Part shown: positions 9,411 through 19,700 of the stretch, one piece after another
Numbering within the stretch: the first letter of the stretch is position 1
How the letters are laid out: every line of letters begins with the position of its first letter
Source: Anaerolineae bacterium
GTDB taxonomy: Bacteria; Chloroflexota; Anaerolineae; Anaerolineales; E44-bin32
Length of the DNA: 64,000 bases
Direction: 5' to 3'
Assembly (NCBI GenBank): GCA_011174825.1
Contig: DUEZ01000077.1
Location: 38,758 to 102,757 of the forward strand
The notes under the pieces: model-generated
The model's database searches: none
The model's input: only the letters and a program-made list of their open reading frames with translations
What the model was told of the DNA's origin: nothing
Position numbers and translations under genes: made by a program

Positions 9411-9894
9411 CTCGACATCTCGTGCATGCATGATTCTCATCATGTAGGCAAAAATTAAAAAAACTTCAAGACAACTCATGGATCAACCGCCAGTTGATGA
9501 TTTAAAAGCTAGCTGGCGGTTGGTGATTCAATAGGATGTCCATGTAGAAGCTCAAGACAGCCTCCCACGAAGCAGATATTCAGACTGAAGCCCGTGATAA
9601 AAGAAAAACGACTTGAGATGAGTGATACTCACTAGCATTGCAGGAAGATATTACACTCTGTAGGGGCGCATGGCCATGCGCCCCTACGATGATCTTGTAT
9701 TACATGCGGTCTTTCGGATAGGTGATATCCAATGTGGTCGCAACGTGTAACGTGTGCAGTCACGCAGGCAAAGCCTGCGGCTACAGCTTGTTGCTTGAAG
9801 CTTGTAGTTTGCAGCTTGAGATTTCTGACTTGCAGCTTGTAGCATGTAGCTTGAAGCTTGGGGCTTGCAGCTTGCAGCTTGTGACTTGCGATTT
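9411..9894. repeat. intergenic repeats: palindrome plus heptad array
   Basis: No gene seen. 9660-9687 is a perfect 28-bp palindrome beginning GTAGGGGCG, one of at least six related elements in the window. 9762-9782 is a GCAGGCAAAGCCTGC hairpin. About 9783-9893 is an array of roughly 15 degenerate 7-bp units (GCTTGAA, GCTTGTA, GCTTGCA), ending at the gyrB stop codon. Confidence 0.85.
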
Positions 9895-11853
<1,959 letters not shown>

Positions 11854-11926
11854 TCAACATTAGGGGTTCTACTATTCTCTTGGTTTAAAGTCTTAGGTGC
11901 AACAGTAGATTACTCGCTCTTTCACC

Positions 11927-13009
11927 TCATGAAATATCAGACGTAGACTGATCCTGGGCACTTTCCACTTTAGCAGCTAACAAAGCCTGAATTCTCAGCA
12001 GCCAAGTACGCCTGCTTTGATAGAAAATGTAACTGGCCGCGATGAGTGTTGTGCTAACAAAGGCATGTCCGATCAAAGCAAGGATGCTATACCACGTTTC
12101 CTCATCGGGTCGGATCCATATTTGTGAACCGAACGATGTGATGATGAAACAAATGAATAAAAATCCGACAGAACTAAGCAAGTTCAGACGTACGACCCGA
12201 GCGCTCTCTAACATTGCCTTTACAACACGAAAACGATAGAGCACAATCCCGTGCGCCGTAAATGCAAAGTAAACCGTAACCCAAAATAAGAAGACCAGCA
12301 ACAGCATGGGCACGATCCCACTGATGAAGGGCAACAGCAGCCCAATAATCATTGTCAAAAAACCTGTAACCATCAGCAGGAGAAATCCACCAATATAGAC
12401 TGCCAAGAAAAGAAGTATCATCCGACCCCATGCTTGCCATCCAGAAAGCAATTCGGCGTCAGGAGATGTCTGCTGTGCAAGCCATCGATGGTAAAAGGCG
12501 CCTAATCCAAGACCGATCGAGATCAATACGACCCATATGGTCACGACCTCAGGCAAACTCCCCAAGGGGATAATTTGTGGCTGACCGAGCGGTGTGAGGA
12601 CGGGCATACGTCCTGCCATCACACTCGGTAATCCCGCTGGTAGGCTTGTGATGTTGAGAAGAAGATTAAACGGTGTTCCCCAGGGTAGACTGCTTAACGC
12701 ACTCATCACGTTGTAGCGCTCGATAATAGAAGTCAACATCAGTTGAACAGCGGTCATGTCGGCAATAATCCCCGAATCGGGCCCAATCATATCCCCCAAC
12801 GCTGACAGTGTTTCCGGTACCATTTGCGCCAGAAATGGGAGAGTAAGGTGGGGACCAAACCAAAGGAACAGATCTAAAACAAGCGGCGGCAAGATTAAGA
12901 TCGGCTTCGCTGCGACACGATCAAACCCGGCAACAAAGGCTGCCAGCACACCGATCGGCTTGACTGGGGCCTTGCTAAGGGGATCGTCCACAAACCTTGA
13001 TTCTACCAT
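11927..13009 (-). CDS. uncharacterised multi-pass membrane protein
   Basis: Protein of 360 aa that I do not recognise as a named family. A cytoplasm-like N-terminus is followed by a hydrophobic LILPPLVLDLFLWFG segment and then about six further membrane helices, ending in a charged tail. The layout resembles uncharacterised integral membrane proteins with a glycerophosphoryl-diester-phosphodiesterase-type membrane domain, but there is no motif to decide. The ATG at 13009 has no ribosome site, and a TAGAAT box overlaps the first codons, so translation may begin at the GTG six codons later on a leaderless mRNA. It is upstream of gyrB in the same direction with a 106-bp gap. Confidence 0.8.
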   Translation of the reverse strand: MVESRFVDDPLSKAPVKPIGVLAAFVAGFDRVAAKPILILPPLVLDLFLWFGPHLTLPFLAQMVPETLSALGDMIGPDSGIIADMTAVQLMLTSIIERYNVMSALSSLPWGTPFNLLLNITSLPAGLPSVMAGRMPVLTPLGQPQIIPLGSLPEVVTIWVVLISIGLGLGAFYHRWLAQQTSPDAELLSGWQAWGRMILLFLAVYIGGFLLLMVTGFLTMIIGLLLPFISGIVPMLLLVFLFWVTVYFAFTAHGIVLYRFRVVKAMLESARVVRLNLLSSVGFLFICFIITSFGSQIWIRPDEETWYSILALIGHAFVSTTLIAASYIFYQSRRTWLLRIQALLAAKVESAQDQSTSDIS

Positions 13010-13380
13010 AGGGGGCCATTTCAGACCTCATGTTACAAGCCTCAAGCTGCAAGCCTTATAATGTAGTCGCAGGCTTTAGCCTGCGCTGGATTACGAAATA
13101 GCGAGAACAAGCCACAAGCTTCAAGCTACAAGCCTTATTATGTAGATCCGGGCTTTAGCCTGCGTATTTGTGGGAGTCTCAATGATTGCGATCTGCGGAG
13201 CCATCCCAACCGTCGCAGGTTTTTCAAGAGGCTTCAGAAGGTGGTTTTGAGAGAGCTTCTGCCCCATATTTCATAACCTAAAGGGCTTGATACTGCGCTC
13301 CGCAGATCGCCATTGTCCAAAAACTGGGGTTTGACCCCCTCAAATACCTTCGCTAGAATTGCAGTCGGGAGTGGACCTTG
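13010..13380. repeat. intergenic heptad repeats and paired hairpins
   Basis: No gene seen. 13029-13057 and 13109-13138 hold 7-bp CAAGCTT/CAAGCTA units, each followed by GTAG and a GC(A/G)GGCTTTAGCCTGC hairpin (about 13068-13085 and 13147-13165). The same two-part module occurs near 3.05, 9.8 and 16.0 kb. A TAGAAT box near 13354 is a possible -10 for the SAM hydrolase gene. Confidence 0.75.
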
Positions 13381-14217
13381 ATGGCAACAATCGCTCTTCT
13401 AACAGACTTTGGCGAACAGGATGTATATGTCGGCATTTTGAAGGGTGTCATCAGCGGTATCGCTCCACACGCCCAAATGATCGACCTGGCCCACAGCGTT
13501 CCTCCGGGGGATATCGCGAAGGCAGCTTTTGAGCTCCATCGATCGATCCCGTACTTCCCATTGGGGACCATCTTCCTCGCGGTTGTCGATCCGGGAGTCG
13601 GCACTGATCGCCGTCCTGTCGCCATTTCGTGGCCTGAAAGGATGTGCGTCGGTCCAGACAATGGGATCTTCACCTATCTTTTAGCGACCGGAGGGGAACC
13701 GACTGCCGTTGAACTCAGTTCCAGTGCGCATCGATTGGAGCAGGTCGGCAACACCTTCCACGGTCGGGATATCTTTGCCCCAGCGGCTGCGTATCTCGCA
13801 CGTGGGGTGAAATTAGAAGAACTCGGTCCTCCGGTGAAGGATCTGGTTCGGCTTCCCCTGCCCCGGCTGGAGCTTATCGAAGGACCGTTAGTAAAGGGTG
13901 AAATTCTACATACCGACCGATTTGGGAATCTAATCACCAGTATTGGTGTATTGCGGCTTGAAGGCGATGATGTGCTGCTCGAACCTTGGCTACCGCACTG
14001 CCCACCTGCCCGACTTCCAGCTACTGGTTTGCGTCTACGTCTCCCAAATGGTGCTTATTTATCGATCAGCTCCACTTATGCTGATGTCTCCCCAGGTGAA
14101 GCAGTTGCCTACATCGGAAGCTTAGGACTTCTTGAGATCGCTGTGAATCAAGCGCGCGCTGTTGACGTCTTGCCTGTCACGACCGGTCAAGAAGTCGTAC
14201 TAAGCTATAAAGGATGA
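13381..14217 (+). CDS. SAM hydrolase (DUF62 / SAM hydroxide adenosyltransferase)
   Basis: Protein of 278 aa of the DUF62 family, which splits S-adenosylmethionine with water-derived hydroxide into adenosine and methionine; homologues include the fluorinase. Seen: LLTDFGEQDVYVGILKGVI at the N-terminus, VDPGVGTDRRPVA, GPDNGIFTYLL, NTFHGRDIFAPAAAYLA and DRFGNLITSI. A GGGAG site lies 11 bases before the ATG. murA starts 3 bp after the stop, so the two are co-transcribed. The hydrolase function is established for family members; the reason for coupling to murA is unknown. Confidence 0.93.
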   Translation: MATIALLTDFGEQDVYVGILKGVISGIAPHAQMIDLAHSVPPGDIAKAAFELHRSIPYFPLGTIFLAVVDPGVGTDRRPVAISWPERMCVGPDNGIFTYLLATGGEPTAVELSSSAHRLEQVGNTFHGRDIFAPAAAYLARGVKLEELGPPVKDLVRLPLPRLELIEGPLVKGEILHTDRFGNLITSIGVLRLEGDDVLLEPWLPHCPPARLPATGLRLRLPNGAYLSISSTYADVSPGEAVAYIGSLGLLEIAVNQARAVDVLPVTTGQEVVLSYKG

Positions 14218-14220
14218 CAC

Positions 14221-15507
14221 ATGCCCAGCTTTCTAATTGAAGGCGGTCACCCGCTCCAAGGCGAAGTCACCCCATCAGGAAACAAAAACGCGGCTTTGCC
14301 CTTGTTGACCGCCTGTCTCCTTACAGACGAACCCGTGATCCTAAACAATATCCCCAACATCGGCGATGTGCAAACCATGCGTCACCTGTTGGAGAGTTTG
14401 GGAATGTCGGTCGAGGTGCTCAATCGCCATTCATGGCGACTGCATGCAGGTCAGATTCGGCGAGCTGATCTCGACCCCGAACTTTGCCGTCGGATCCGAG
14501 CCTCGATTCTACTTGCTGGTCCGATGTTGGGACGCAACGAAGGCATCGATCTTCCTCCACCGGGTGGTGATGTGATCGGACGTCGGCGCGTAGACACACA
14601 CTTACTCGCCCTCACTGCTCTCGGTGCTGAGGTAAGCTACAGCGGACGAGAGTTACATCTGAACGCACCAAAGGGTCTCCAGGGAGCCGAAGTACTCCTG
14701 GATGAGGCCAGCGTGACTGCGACGGAAAACGCCATCATGGCGGCGGTCAAAGCCCAAGGGCAATCGATCATACGCAACGCGGCTTCCGAACCACATGTCC
14801 AAGATCTGTGTAATTTCTTGAATACGCTTGGGGCCAATATCGATAACATCGGCTCTAACACCCTCCATATTCAAGGAGTCGATAAATTTTATGGGGGTGA
14901 ATTTACGATCGGTCCGGACTATTTGGAGGTCGTCAGCTTTATCGGAGCGGCGGTTGTCACAGGAGGGGAACTCCGCATCCGACAGGCTGCGCCACACCAT
15001 CTGGACATGGTTCGTCTCGTGCTCGGACGTCTTGGGGTATCGTGGCAGGTAGAGGGCGAGGATATCTTCATCCCCGACAAACAGAAACTTGACATCAAAC
15101 CTGATGTGGGGGGGAAAATCCCACAGATCAACGTCATGCCCTGGCCTGCCTTTCCCACAGATCTGATGAGCATCGCCATCGTCATCGCCACCCAATCCAA
15201 CGGCACGGTGCTCTTTCACGATTGGATGTATGAAACACGGATGTTCTTTATCGATAAATTGGTCTCGATGGGAGCCCGCATCATCCTCTGCGATCCTCAT
15301 CGTTCCATCGTACAAGGACCCAGCCGGCTCATTGGCGAGACCCTTGAGAGTCCCGATATCCGTGCAGGATTGGCGCTCACCCTTGCTGCATTAGCTGCAG
15401 AAGGGACCTCACAGATTCGTAATATCGGTCAAATCGAACGTGGCTACGAGCGGATCGACGAGAAGCTGCGTGACCTCGGCGCTCATATCCAACGCCTTGA
15501 GGAGTAG
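14221..15507 (+). CDS. murA: UDP-N-acetylglucosamine 1-carboxyvinyltransferase, Asp-type active-site loop
   Basis: MurA (428 aa) transfers enolpyruvate from PEP to UDP-GlcNAc, the first committed step of peptidoglycan synthesis. Seen: GNKNAALPLL with the catalytic Lys22, the mobile loop PPPGGDVIGRRRVDTH, EASVTATENAIMAA, GPDYLEVVSFIGAAVVTGG and PWPAFPTDLMSIAIV. The loop residue equal to Cys115 of the E. coli enzyme is Asp117 here (codon GAT, 14569-14571). That substitution is known from naturally fosfomycin-insensitive MurA enzymes such as those of mycobacteria and Chlamydia. The start follows the SAM hydrolase stop by three bases. Confidence 0.95.
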   Translation: MPSFLIEGGHPLQGEVTPSGNKNAALPLLTACLLTDEPVILNNIPNIGDVQTMRHLLESLGMSVEVLNRHSWRLHAGQIRRADLDPELCRRIRASILLAGPMLGRNEGIDLPPPGGDVIGRRRVDTHLLALTALGAEVSYSGRELHLNAPKGLQGAEVLLDEASVTATENAIMAAVKAQGQSIIRNAASEPHVQDLCNFLNTLGANIDNIGSNTLHIQGVDKFYGGEFTIGPDYLEVVSFIGAAVVTGGELRIRQAAPHHLDMVRLVLGRLGVSWQVEGEDIFIPDKQKLDIKPDVGGKIPQINVMPWPAFPTDLMSIAIVIATQSNGTVLFHDWMYETRMFFIDKLVSMGARIILCDPHRSIVQGPSRLIGETLESPDIRAGLALTLAALAAEGTSQIRNIGQIERGYERIDEKLRDLGAHIQRLEE

Positions 15508-16026
15508 GTGTCGAGTTGAAAAAGCCTGTGGCTACAGATGATTGATCAGCGAGGTAGGGGCGCAATGAATTACGCCCCTACGATGTTCTTGGGCTAGGAG
15601 CATCCTCTTGGAGAGGTATTATTCAACATAGTCGCACCCTTTAGGTTACACTTTGAGCATAGGCTAAGGCCTGCGGATACATTGGCTTTGTCTCCCCCGG
15701 TGTCATTCCGATCGCCGATAGGCGAGAGGAATCCCTATGATGTCTCGACTTCACAAGTTACATCATAGGGATTCCTCGTCGCAAGGCTCCTCGGAATGAC
15801 ATCTAAAATGAAAGGGACGATCAGCCGGTGAAGTCGTTAGCTTGTTGAAAGGTTACCCTTACATTTTCAACACTCTGAAGCAGCGCTCTCCTAATTACAT
15901 GTACTACCAACCTTTAGAGTACCTCAGCGCAGGTTAAAGCCTGTGGTTCCTTTAAATGGCTTGTAGCATGCAGCTTGAAGCCTGAAGCTTGCAGCTTACG
16001 ACTTGCGACTTGCGATCTGACTAAAA
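15508..16026. repeat. intergenic repeats upstream of rpmH
   Basis: No gene and no DnaA-box cluster seen. 15554-15581 is a GTAGGGGCG palindrome. 15701-15801 is a 101-bp inverted repeat with TGTCATTCCGA/TCGGAATGACA ends and an inner AGGAATCCCTATGATGT stem. About 15956-16019 is a heptad array (GCTTGAA, GCTTGCA, ACTTGCG), as found at three other places in the window. Confidence 0.8.
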
Positions 16027-16055
16027 TTGACCGACCCCCAGCCATAGGGTATAAT
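16027..16055 (+). promoter_or_regulatory. promoter of the rpmH cluster
   Basis: TTGACC (16027-16032), a 17-bp spacer and TATAAT (16050-16055): a near-consensus sigma70-type promoter 33 bp before the rpmH ATG. Confidence 0.8.
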
Positions 16056-16088
16056 CGGCCAGCAAATTATGAACGTGGATTGGTTATT

Positions 16089-16265
16089 ATGCCGAAGCGA
16101 ACATACCAACCGAAAAAACGACGTCGATTGCGGGTGCATGGTTTTCGTGCCCGCATGTCATCTCGTGGGGGACGAGCCGTCATTAAGGCAAGGCGCCGGA
16201 AGAAGCGTAGTCGCTTATCCGTCCGCATGAACGAGCACGTCAAGAAGATCAATTGGAAGTCTTAA
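16089..16265 (+). CDS. rpmH: ribosomal protein L34 with C-terminal extension
   Basis: L34 of the large ribosomal subunit, 58 aa. Seen: [20 protein letters not shown] followed by [18 protein letters not shown], the full family core. About 12 residues ([13 protein letters not shown] region) extend beyond the usual 44-46 aa end. The ATG at 16089 lies downstream of a strong promoter but has no clear Shine-Dalgarno. It opens the classical rpmH-rnpA-yidD-yidC-khpB gene order found next to chromosome origins in many bacteria. Confidence 0.96.
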   Translation: MPKRTYQPKKRRRLRVHGFRARMSSRGGRAVIKARRRKKRSRLSVRMNEHVKKINWKS

Positions 16266-16325
16266 CGAAGCCGGTATTTTGTGATTGGAAGCCAACCCGA
16301 TGGACGCTCTTGGCCGACCAAGTGG

Positions 16326-16670
16326 ATGAACCGCAAATATCGGCTCACCAGCTCGACCGACTTCAAGCGGGTGCGGCGTACAGGAAAGTCCTATGCCCAC
16401 CCGCTAGCTATTCTGCTCGTAAGCCCCAACGGTCTGACCATCTCTCGCTTTGGCGTTACAGCTGGTCGGGCACTGGGAAACGCAGTACGACGTAACCGAG
16501 CGAAGCGGCGACTACGAGAAGCACTAGGCAGGTATAGGCCAAGAATATTAAGCGGACAAGATGTCGTGCTTATCGCTCGCCCGGCGCTTAATCAAGCGGA
16601 ATGGTCCGATGTGCTCAACGCATTAGCAACCCTTCTAGGGCACGCCGGATTGCTAGAAGAAGAAAAATGA
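16326..16670 (+). CDS. rnpA: ribonuclease P protein component
   Basis: RnpA (about 114 aa) is the protein cofactor of RNase P, which removes 5' leaders from tRNA precursors. Seen: [20 protein letters not shown] at the N-terminus and the RNA-binding signature [11 protein letters not shown] chose ATG 16326, which gives the normal family start; a GTG at 16281 would add 15 residues, and neither has a good ribosome site. The stop overlaps the yidD start (ATGA), indicating translational coupling. Confidence 0.94.
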   Translation: MNRKYRLTSSTDFKRVRRTGKSYAHPLAILLVSPNGLTISRFGVTAGRALGNAVRRNRAKRRLREALGRYRPRILSGQDVVLIARPALNQAEWSDVLNALATLLGHAGLLEEEK

Positions 16671-16954
16671 CCGTTGAACTCGATCATCAGAATGTTTCAG
16701 AGCCAGCTTTGAGCGAGATACCCTTTACATGGAAAAATCTCGCTCGCTTACCTGCCTTGGCGCTGATCCGCTTTTATCAAAAAACGATCGGCCGTGCGAT
16801 ACCCGTTGATGTCTGCCGCTTCACGCCATCCTGTTCACATTACGGCTACCAGGCGATCGCAAAATACGGTTTGTTAAAAGGCGGCTGGCTCGCTTTCCGC
16901 CGCATCCTACGCTGTCAACCATTCAATCCCGGGGGTTACGACCCAGTACCTTAG
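16667..16954 (+). CDS. yidD: membrane protein insertion efficiency factor
   Basis: YidD (95 aa) assists YidC-dependent membrane insertion. Seen: [30 protein letters not shown] with the family's conserved cysteines, and [19 protein letters not shown] at the C-terminus. It overlaps the rnpA stop by four bases and ends seven bases before the next gene, so it is a tight member of the rpmH operon. The N-terminal 25 residues are a non-conserved extension. Confidence 0.95.
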   Translation: MTVELDHQNVSEPALSEIPFTWKNLARLPALALIRFYQKTIGRAIPVDVCRFTPSCSHYGYQAIAKYGLLKGGWLAFRRILRCQPFNPGGYDPVP

Positions 16955-16961
16955 GAGTCTT

Positions 16962-18080
16962 ATGTCGACCTTACCACATCCAACTCGGAGATCGATCTTG
17001 CTTTTGGGTCTTATCCTGATCTCATCCGTCCTTCTGGCCGGTTGTGGATCTGGGGGTGCGCTTACCGCAGCGAGCTGGCCCGGTTTGTCGATCGACGACA
17101 CGAACGCTTACTTGGCTTATGGCCCGACTGTGTATGCCATCGACCTGACCACCAACAGGGAAAGTTGGCATTACCCTCCAGAACCGAATCGAACTGCATC
17201 GTTCTTCGCTTCCCCCGCACCTTCTGAAGGTGGTTTAGTTATCGTTGGCGGGTATGACAACATCGTTTACGCGCTGGATCCAAGCACAGGTGGCGATGTG
17301 CGTTCAGCCTGGATCTTTGAGGACGCTTCGGGCAACATCATTGGTGGGACAGTGGTTGCCGAAGACATCGTTCTGGTTCCCTCCGCTGACAGCAATCTGT
17401 ATGCGCTCGATCTATCGACCGGTGACCCGGTCTGGACACAACCCTTCAACACAGATGAAGCCCTGTGGTCAGCACCTTTGGTGGACGGGAATGTCATTTA
17501 TCTCGCATCTCTCGATCACCGAGTGTACGCCATTGATCTTCCTACTGGGAGGGAACTTTGGAAGACGGAGCCCCTTAACGGCGCGATCGCGGATACACCA
17601 ACGCTGGCTGGAGATCTGATCCTGGTCGGTACTTTTAATTCACAAATTGTTGCAGTGGACACAGAAAGAAGGGGGGAGATAGCCTGGGCTTTCGACACAT
17701 CAGGTTGGGTTTGGGGCAGCCCCGCGGTCGCTGACGATCTTGCCTTCTTCGGTGATTATATGGGATTGGCGTACGCTGTGGACATCACAAATGGCCAGGA
17801 AGTATGGCGGGTGACAGTAGATGGTCCCGTCACTACCACACCAGCGCATAGAGATGGCGTTATCTTCTTCGTCACAGAAGCAGGTACAGTCTACGCCTTC
17901 GAAACCGACTCAGGAAAACCATTTTGGACCAGCAATCCAATCCTGAATGGCAGACTGCTTTCTGATCCAGTGTTATCCGGCGACACACTGCTCGTCGCCA
18001 CGATGGACAACCCATGCGTCATCTCCGCAATAGAGACAGAGACAAGCGCCACACGTTGCTTGCTCCAGTTTGAGGAATAG
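16962..18080 (+). CDS. lipoprotein with PQQ/BamB-like beta-propeller
   Basis: Secreted lipoprotein of 372 aa: a signal peptide with lipobox LLAGC (Cys28), then about seven PQQ-like propeller repeats, each with a core such as VYALDPSTG, LYALDLSTGDPVW or VYAIDLPTGRELW. Repeats of this type form BamB-like propellers that act as protein-binding scaffolds. GGAG lies six bases before the ATG. Its place between yidD and yidC, seven and 15 bp from its neighbours, suggests a role at the membrane-insertion or secretion site. That is inference; no family name specific to this position is known to me. Confidence 0.9.
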   Translation: MSTLPHPTRRSILLLGLILISSVLLAGCGSGGALTAASWPGLSIDDTNAYLAYGPTVYAIDLTTNRESWHYPPEPNRTASFFASPAPSEGGLVIVGGYDNIVYALDPSTGGDVRSAWIFEDASGNIIGGTVVAEDIVLVPSADSNLYALDLSTGDPVWTQPFNTDEALWSAPLVDGNVIYLASLDHRVYAIDLPTGRELWKTEPLNGAIADTPTLAGDLILVGTFNSQIVAVDTERRGEIAWAFDTSGWVWGSPAVADDLAFFGDYMGLAYAVDITNGQEVWRVTVDGPVTTTPAHRDGVIFFVTEAGTVYAFETDSGKPFWTSNPILNGRLLSDPVLSGDTLLVATMDNPCVISAIETETSATRCLLQFEE

Positions 18081-18095
18081 TTAGGGTTAAAAACC

Positions 18096-18881
18096 ATGTG
18101 GAATACACTCATTCTTGATCCAATGATTAACGCACTGCTATGGATCTATCAGCTGTTTGGGGCAGGTCCAAATTCCTTTGGATTTGCCATCATCATCTTC
18201 ACCGCCTTGATACGGGTGATCACGCTGCCCTTGACATACAGGCAGACGAAGAGCTCGATGGTGATGGCTGAAATACAACAATCCAAGAAATGGCAGAAGA
18301 TCCAAGAAAAGTACAAGGACAATAAACAAAAGCTGCAGGAAGAACAAATGAAGCTTTATCAGGAGCTGGGCATTAATCCTCTCGGCGGCTGTCTACCTTT
18401 GCTAATCCAGTTCCCCATCATCATCGGCCTCTACCAGGCTATCATCCGCACCATGGCTGCAGCACCGCTCCAACTGCTCGACCTTTCCAGCCATATCTAC
18501 TCCATCATTCCTAGCTCGCTTATCCCTCTCAATAACCAATTCCTGGGTTACATGAACCTGGGTCAACCGGAACGTTTGCCCCTCCCTTTCATCCCGTCGG
18601 ACATCCCGATCATCGGCGAAGGTCTACCTGTGCTGGCTATCCTGGTCGTGATTACCAGTTATCTACAAACCAAGCTCACCACACCACCCTCGACGGACGG
18701 ACAAGGCGCAGCTATGGGACAAATGATGTCCCTCTACATGCCGCTGTTCATTGGCTACCTGGCTTACAGCTTCGCGTCCGGTTTGGCTCTCTACTTCGTC
18801 GCTTCAAACCTGCTCGGGATCATTCAGGGATTTGTTATGCGTAGGATGCGTCAGACCGCCGCTGGACAACCGACTAAATAA
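18096..18881 (+). CDS. yidC: YidC/Oxa1-type membrane protein insertase
   Basis: YidC insertase (261 aa, the short Gram-positive-like form without the large periplasmic domain of Proteobacteria). Seen: helix FAIIIFTALIRVITLPL with the groove Arg40, the cytoplasmic coiled-coil hairpin (about residues 55-95) with KYKDNKQKLQEEQMKLY, GINPLGGCLPLLIQFPI, and C-terminal helices ending LYFVASNLLGIIQGFVMRR. It inserts membrane proteins on its own or with Sec. No lipobox is visible at the N-terminus. It lies directly upstream of khpB, the usual partner order. Confidence 0.96.
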   Translation: MWNTLILDPMINALLWIYQLFGAGPNSFGFAIIIFTALIRVITLPLTYRQTKSSMVMAEIQQSKKWQKIQEKYKDNKQKLQEEQMKLYQELGINPLGGCLPLLIQFPIIIGLYQAIIRTMAAAPLQLLDLSSHIYSIIPSSLIPLNNQFLGYMNLGQPERLPLPFIPSDIPIIGEGLPVLAILVVITSYLQTKLTTPPSTDGQGAAMGQMMSLYMPLFIGYLAYSFASGLALYFVASNLLGIIQGFVMRRMRQTAAGQPTK

Positions 18882-18914
18882 CGGGACTTCCAACGTCGAT
18901 CGAATAAGAAGGGC

Positions 18915-19649
18915 ATGAAGATGTCGGAAATGAAAACTAGCCTGGAAGTGATCGCTCCAAGCGTCGAAGAGGCGATAGCCCAAGGGGTCGAAGAGCTTGG
19001 CTTGCCGGAAGAAGAACTCGAAGTCGAGGTGTTGGACGAAGGCAGCAAAGGTTTCCTTGGTTTAGGTACCCGCCAGGTTCGCGTACGATTGACCGTTCGC
19101 TTCCAAGAGCCACCCAAAGAAATCCCTCAATATGAAGAACCACCTCAAGATGAAGAAGCCCCGGAAATGGACGACGAGGAAGCCGTCCGCATCGCTCATG
19201 AAACGATTGAAGAGCTGCTGAATCGAATGGGCATCAAGGCGAACGTTGCTGCCCAATGGGGGGAGTTGGAGCCACCGGGCAGAATCCGACCCTTGTTGAT
19301 CGATATCCGAGGGGACGATTTGAGCATTTTAATCGGTCGTCGAGGCGAGACTCTTTCCGCGCTGCAGTACATCACACGCCTGATCGTCGGCAAGGAGCTC
19401 AAACGCCCCGTGGCTGTGGTGATCGATATTGAAGGCTACCGCGCCCGCAGAGAAGGTCAATTACGGCGTTTAGCGCGCAAGATCGCTGAACAGGCGATCG
19501 AGACCGGCCGCACGATGAACCTGGAGCCGATGCCGGCTAACGAGCGACGCATCATCCATGTCGAACTTAAAGACAATCCGAAGGTTGAGACCCTCAGCAT
19601 CGGCGAGGGCAATCGGCGCAAAGTCACCGTTGTCCCCCTGCAAGAGTAG
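18915..19649 (+). CDS. khpB: RNA-binding protein KhpB (Jag/SpoIIIJ-associated)
   Basis: KhpB/Jag, 244 aa. Domains in order: Jag-N (about residues 7-60, with GSKGFLGLGTRQVRV), an acidic linker (65-90), a type II KH domain (about 95-170, ILIGRRGETLSALQYI) and an R3H domain (about 175-240, with NERRIIHVEL). Family members bind small and messenger RNAs together with KhpA and affect cell elongation and division. The start is the first of two close ATGs, behind AAGAAGGG. It follows yidC by 33 bp. Confidence 0.95.
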   Translation: MKMSEMKTSLEVIAPSVEEAIAQGVEELGLPEEELEVEVLDEGSKGFLGLGTRQVRVRLTVRFQEPPKEIPQYEEPPQDEEAPEMDDEEAVRIAHETIEELLNRMGIKANVAAQWGELEPPGRIRPLLIDIRGDDLSILIGRRGETLSALQYITRLIVGKELKRPVAVVIDIEGYRARREGQLRRLARKIAEQAIETGRTMNLEPMPANERRIIHVELKDNPKVETLSIGEGNRRKVTVVPLQE

Positions 19650-19664
19650 GAAAAGCAGCCCTCA

Positions 19665-19693
19665 TTGGTCCTCAGGCGACCCTGATATATAAT
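19665..19693 (+). promoter_or_regulatory. promoter giving a leaderless pfkB-family mRNA
   Basis: TTGGTC (19665-19670), a 17-bp spacer and TATAAT (19688-19693). The ATG follows the -10 box after only seven bases, so transcription should begin at or next to the start codon. No ribosome site is present. Confidence 0.7.
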
Positions 19694-19700
19694 CCCACGT

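Noticed and set aside
9783..9893. CRISPR array
   Set aside because: The units are 7 bp, contiguous and degenerate, with no spacers, and no cas genes are in the window.
15508..16088. Replication origin upstream of rpmH
   Set aside because: No cluster of DnaA boxes (TTATCCACA-like) and no dnaA; only dispersed repeats are present.
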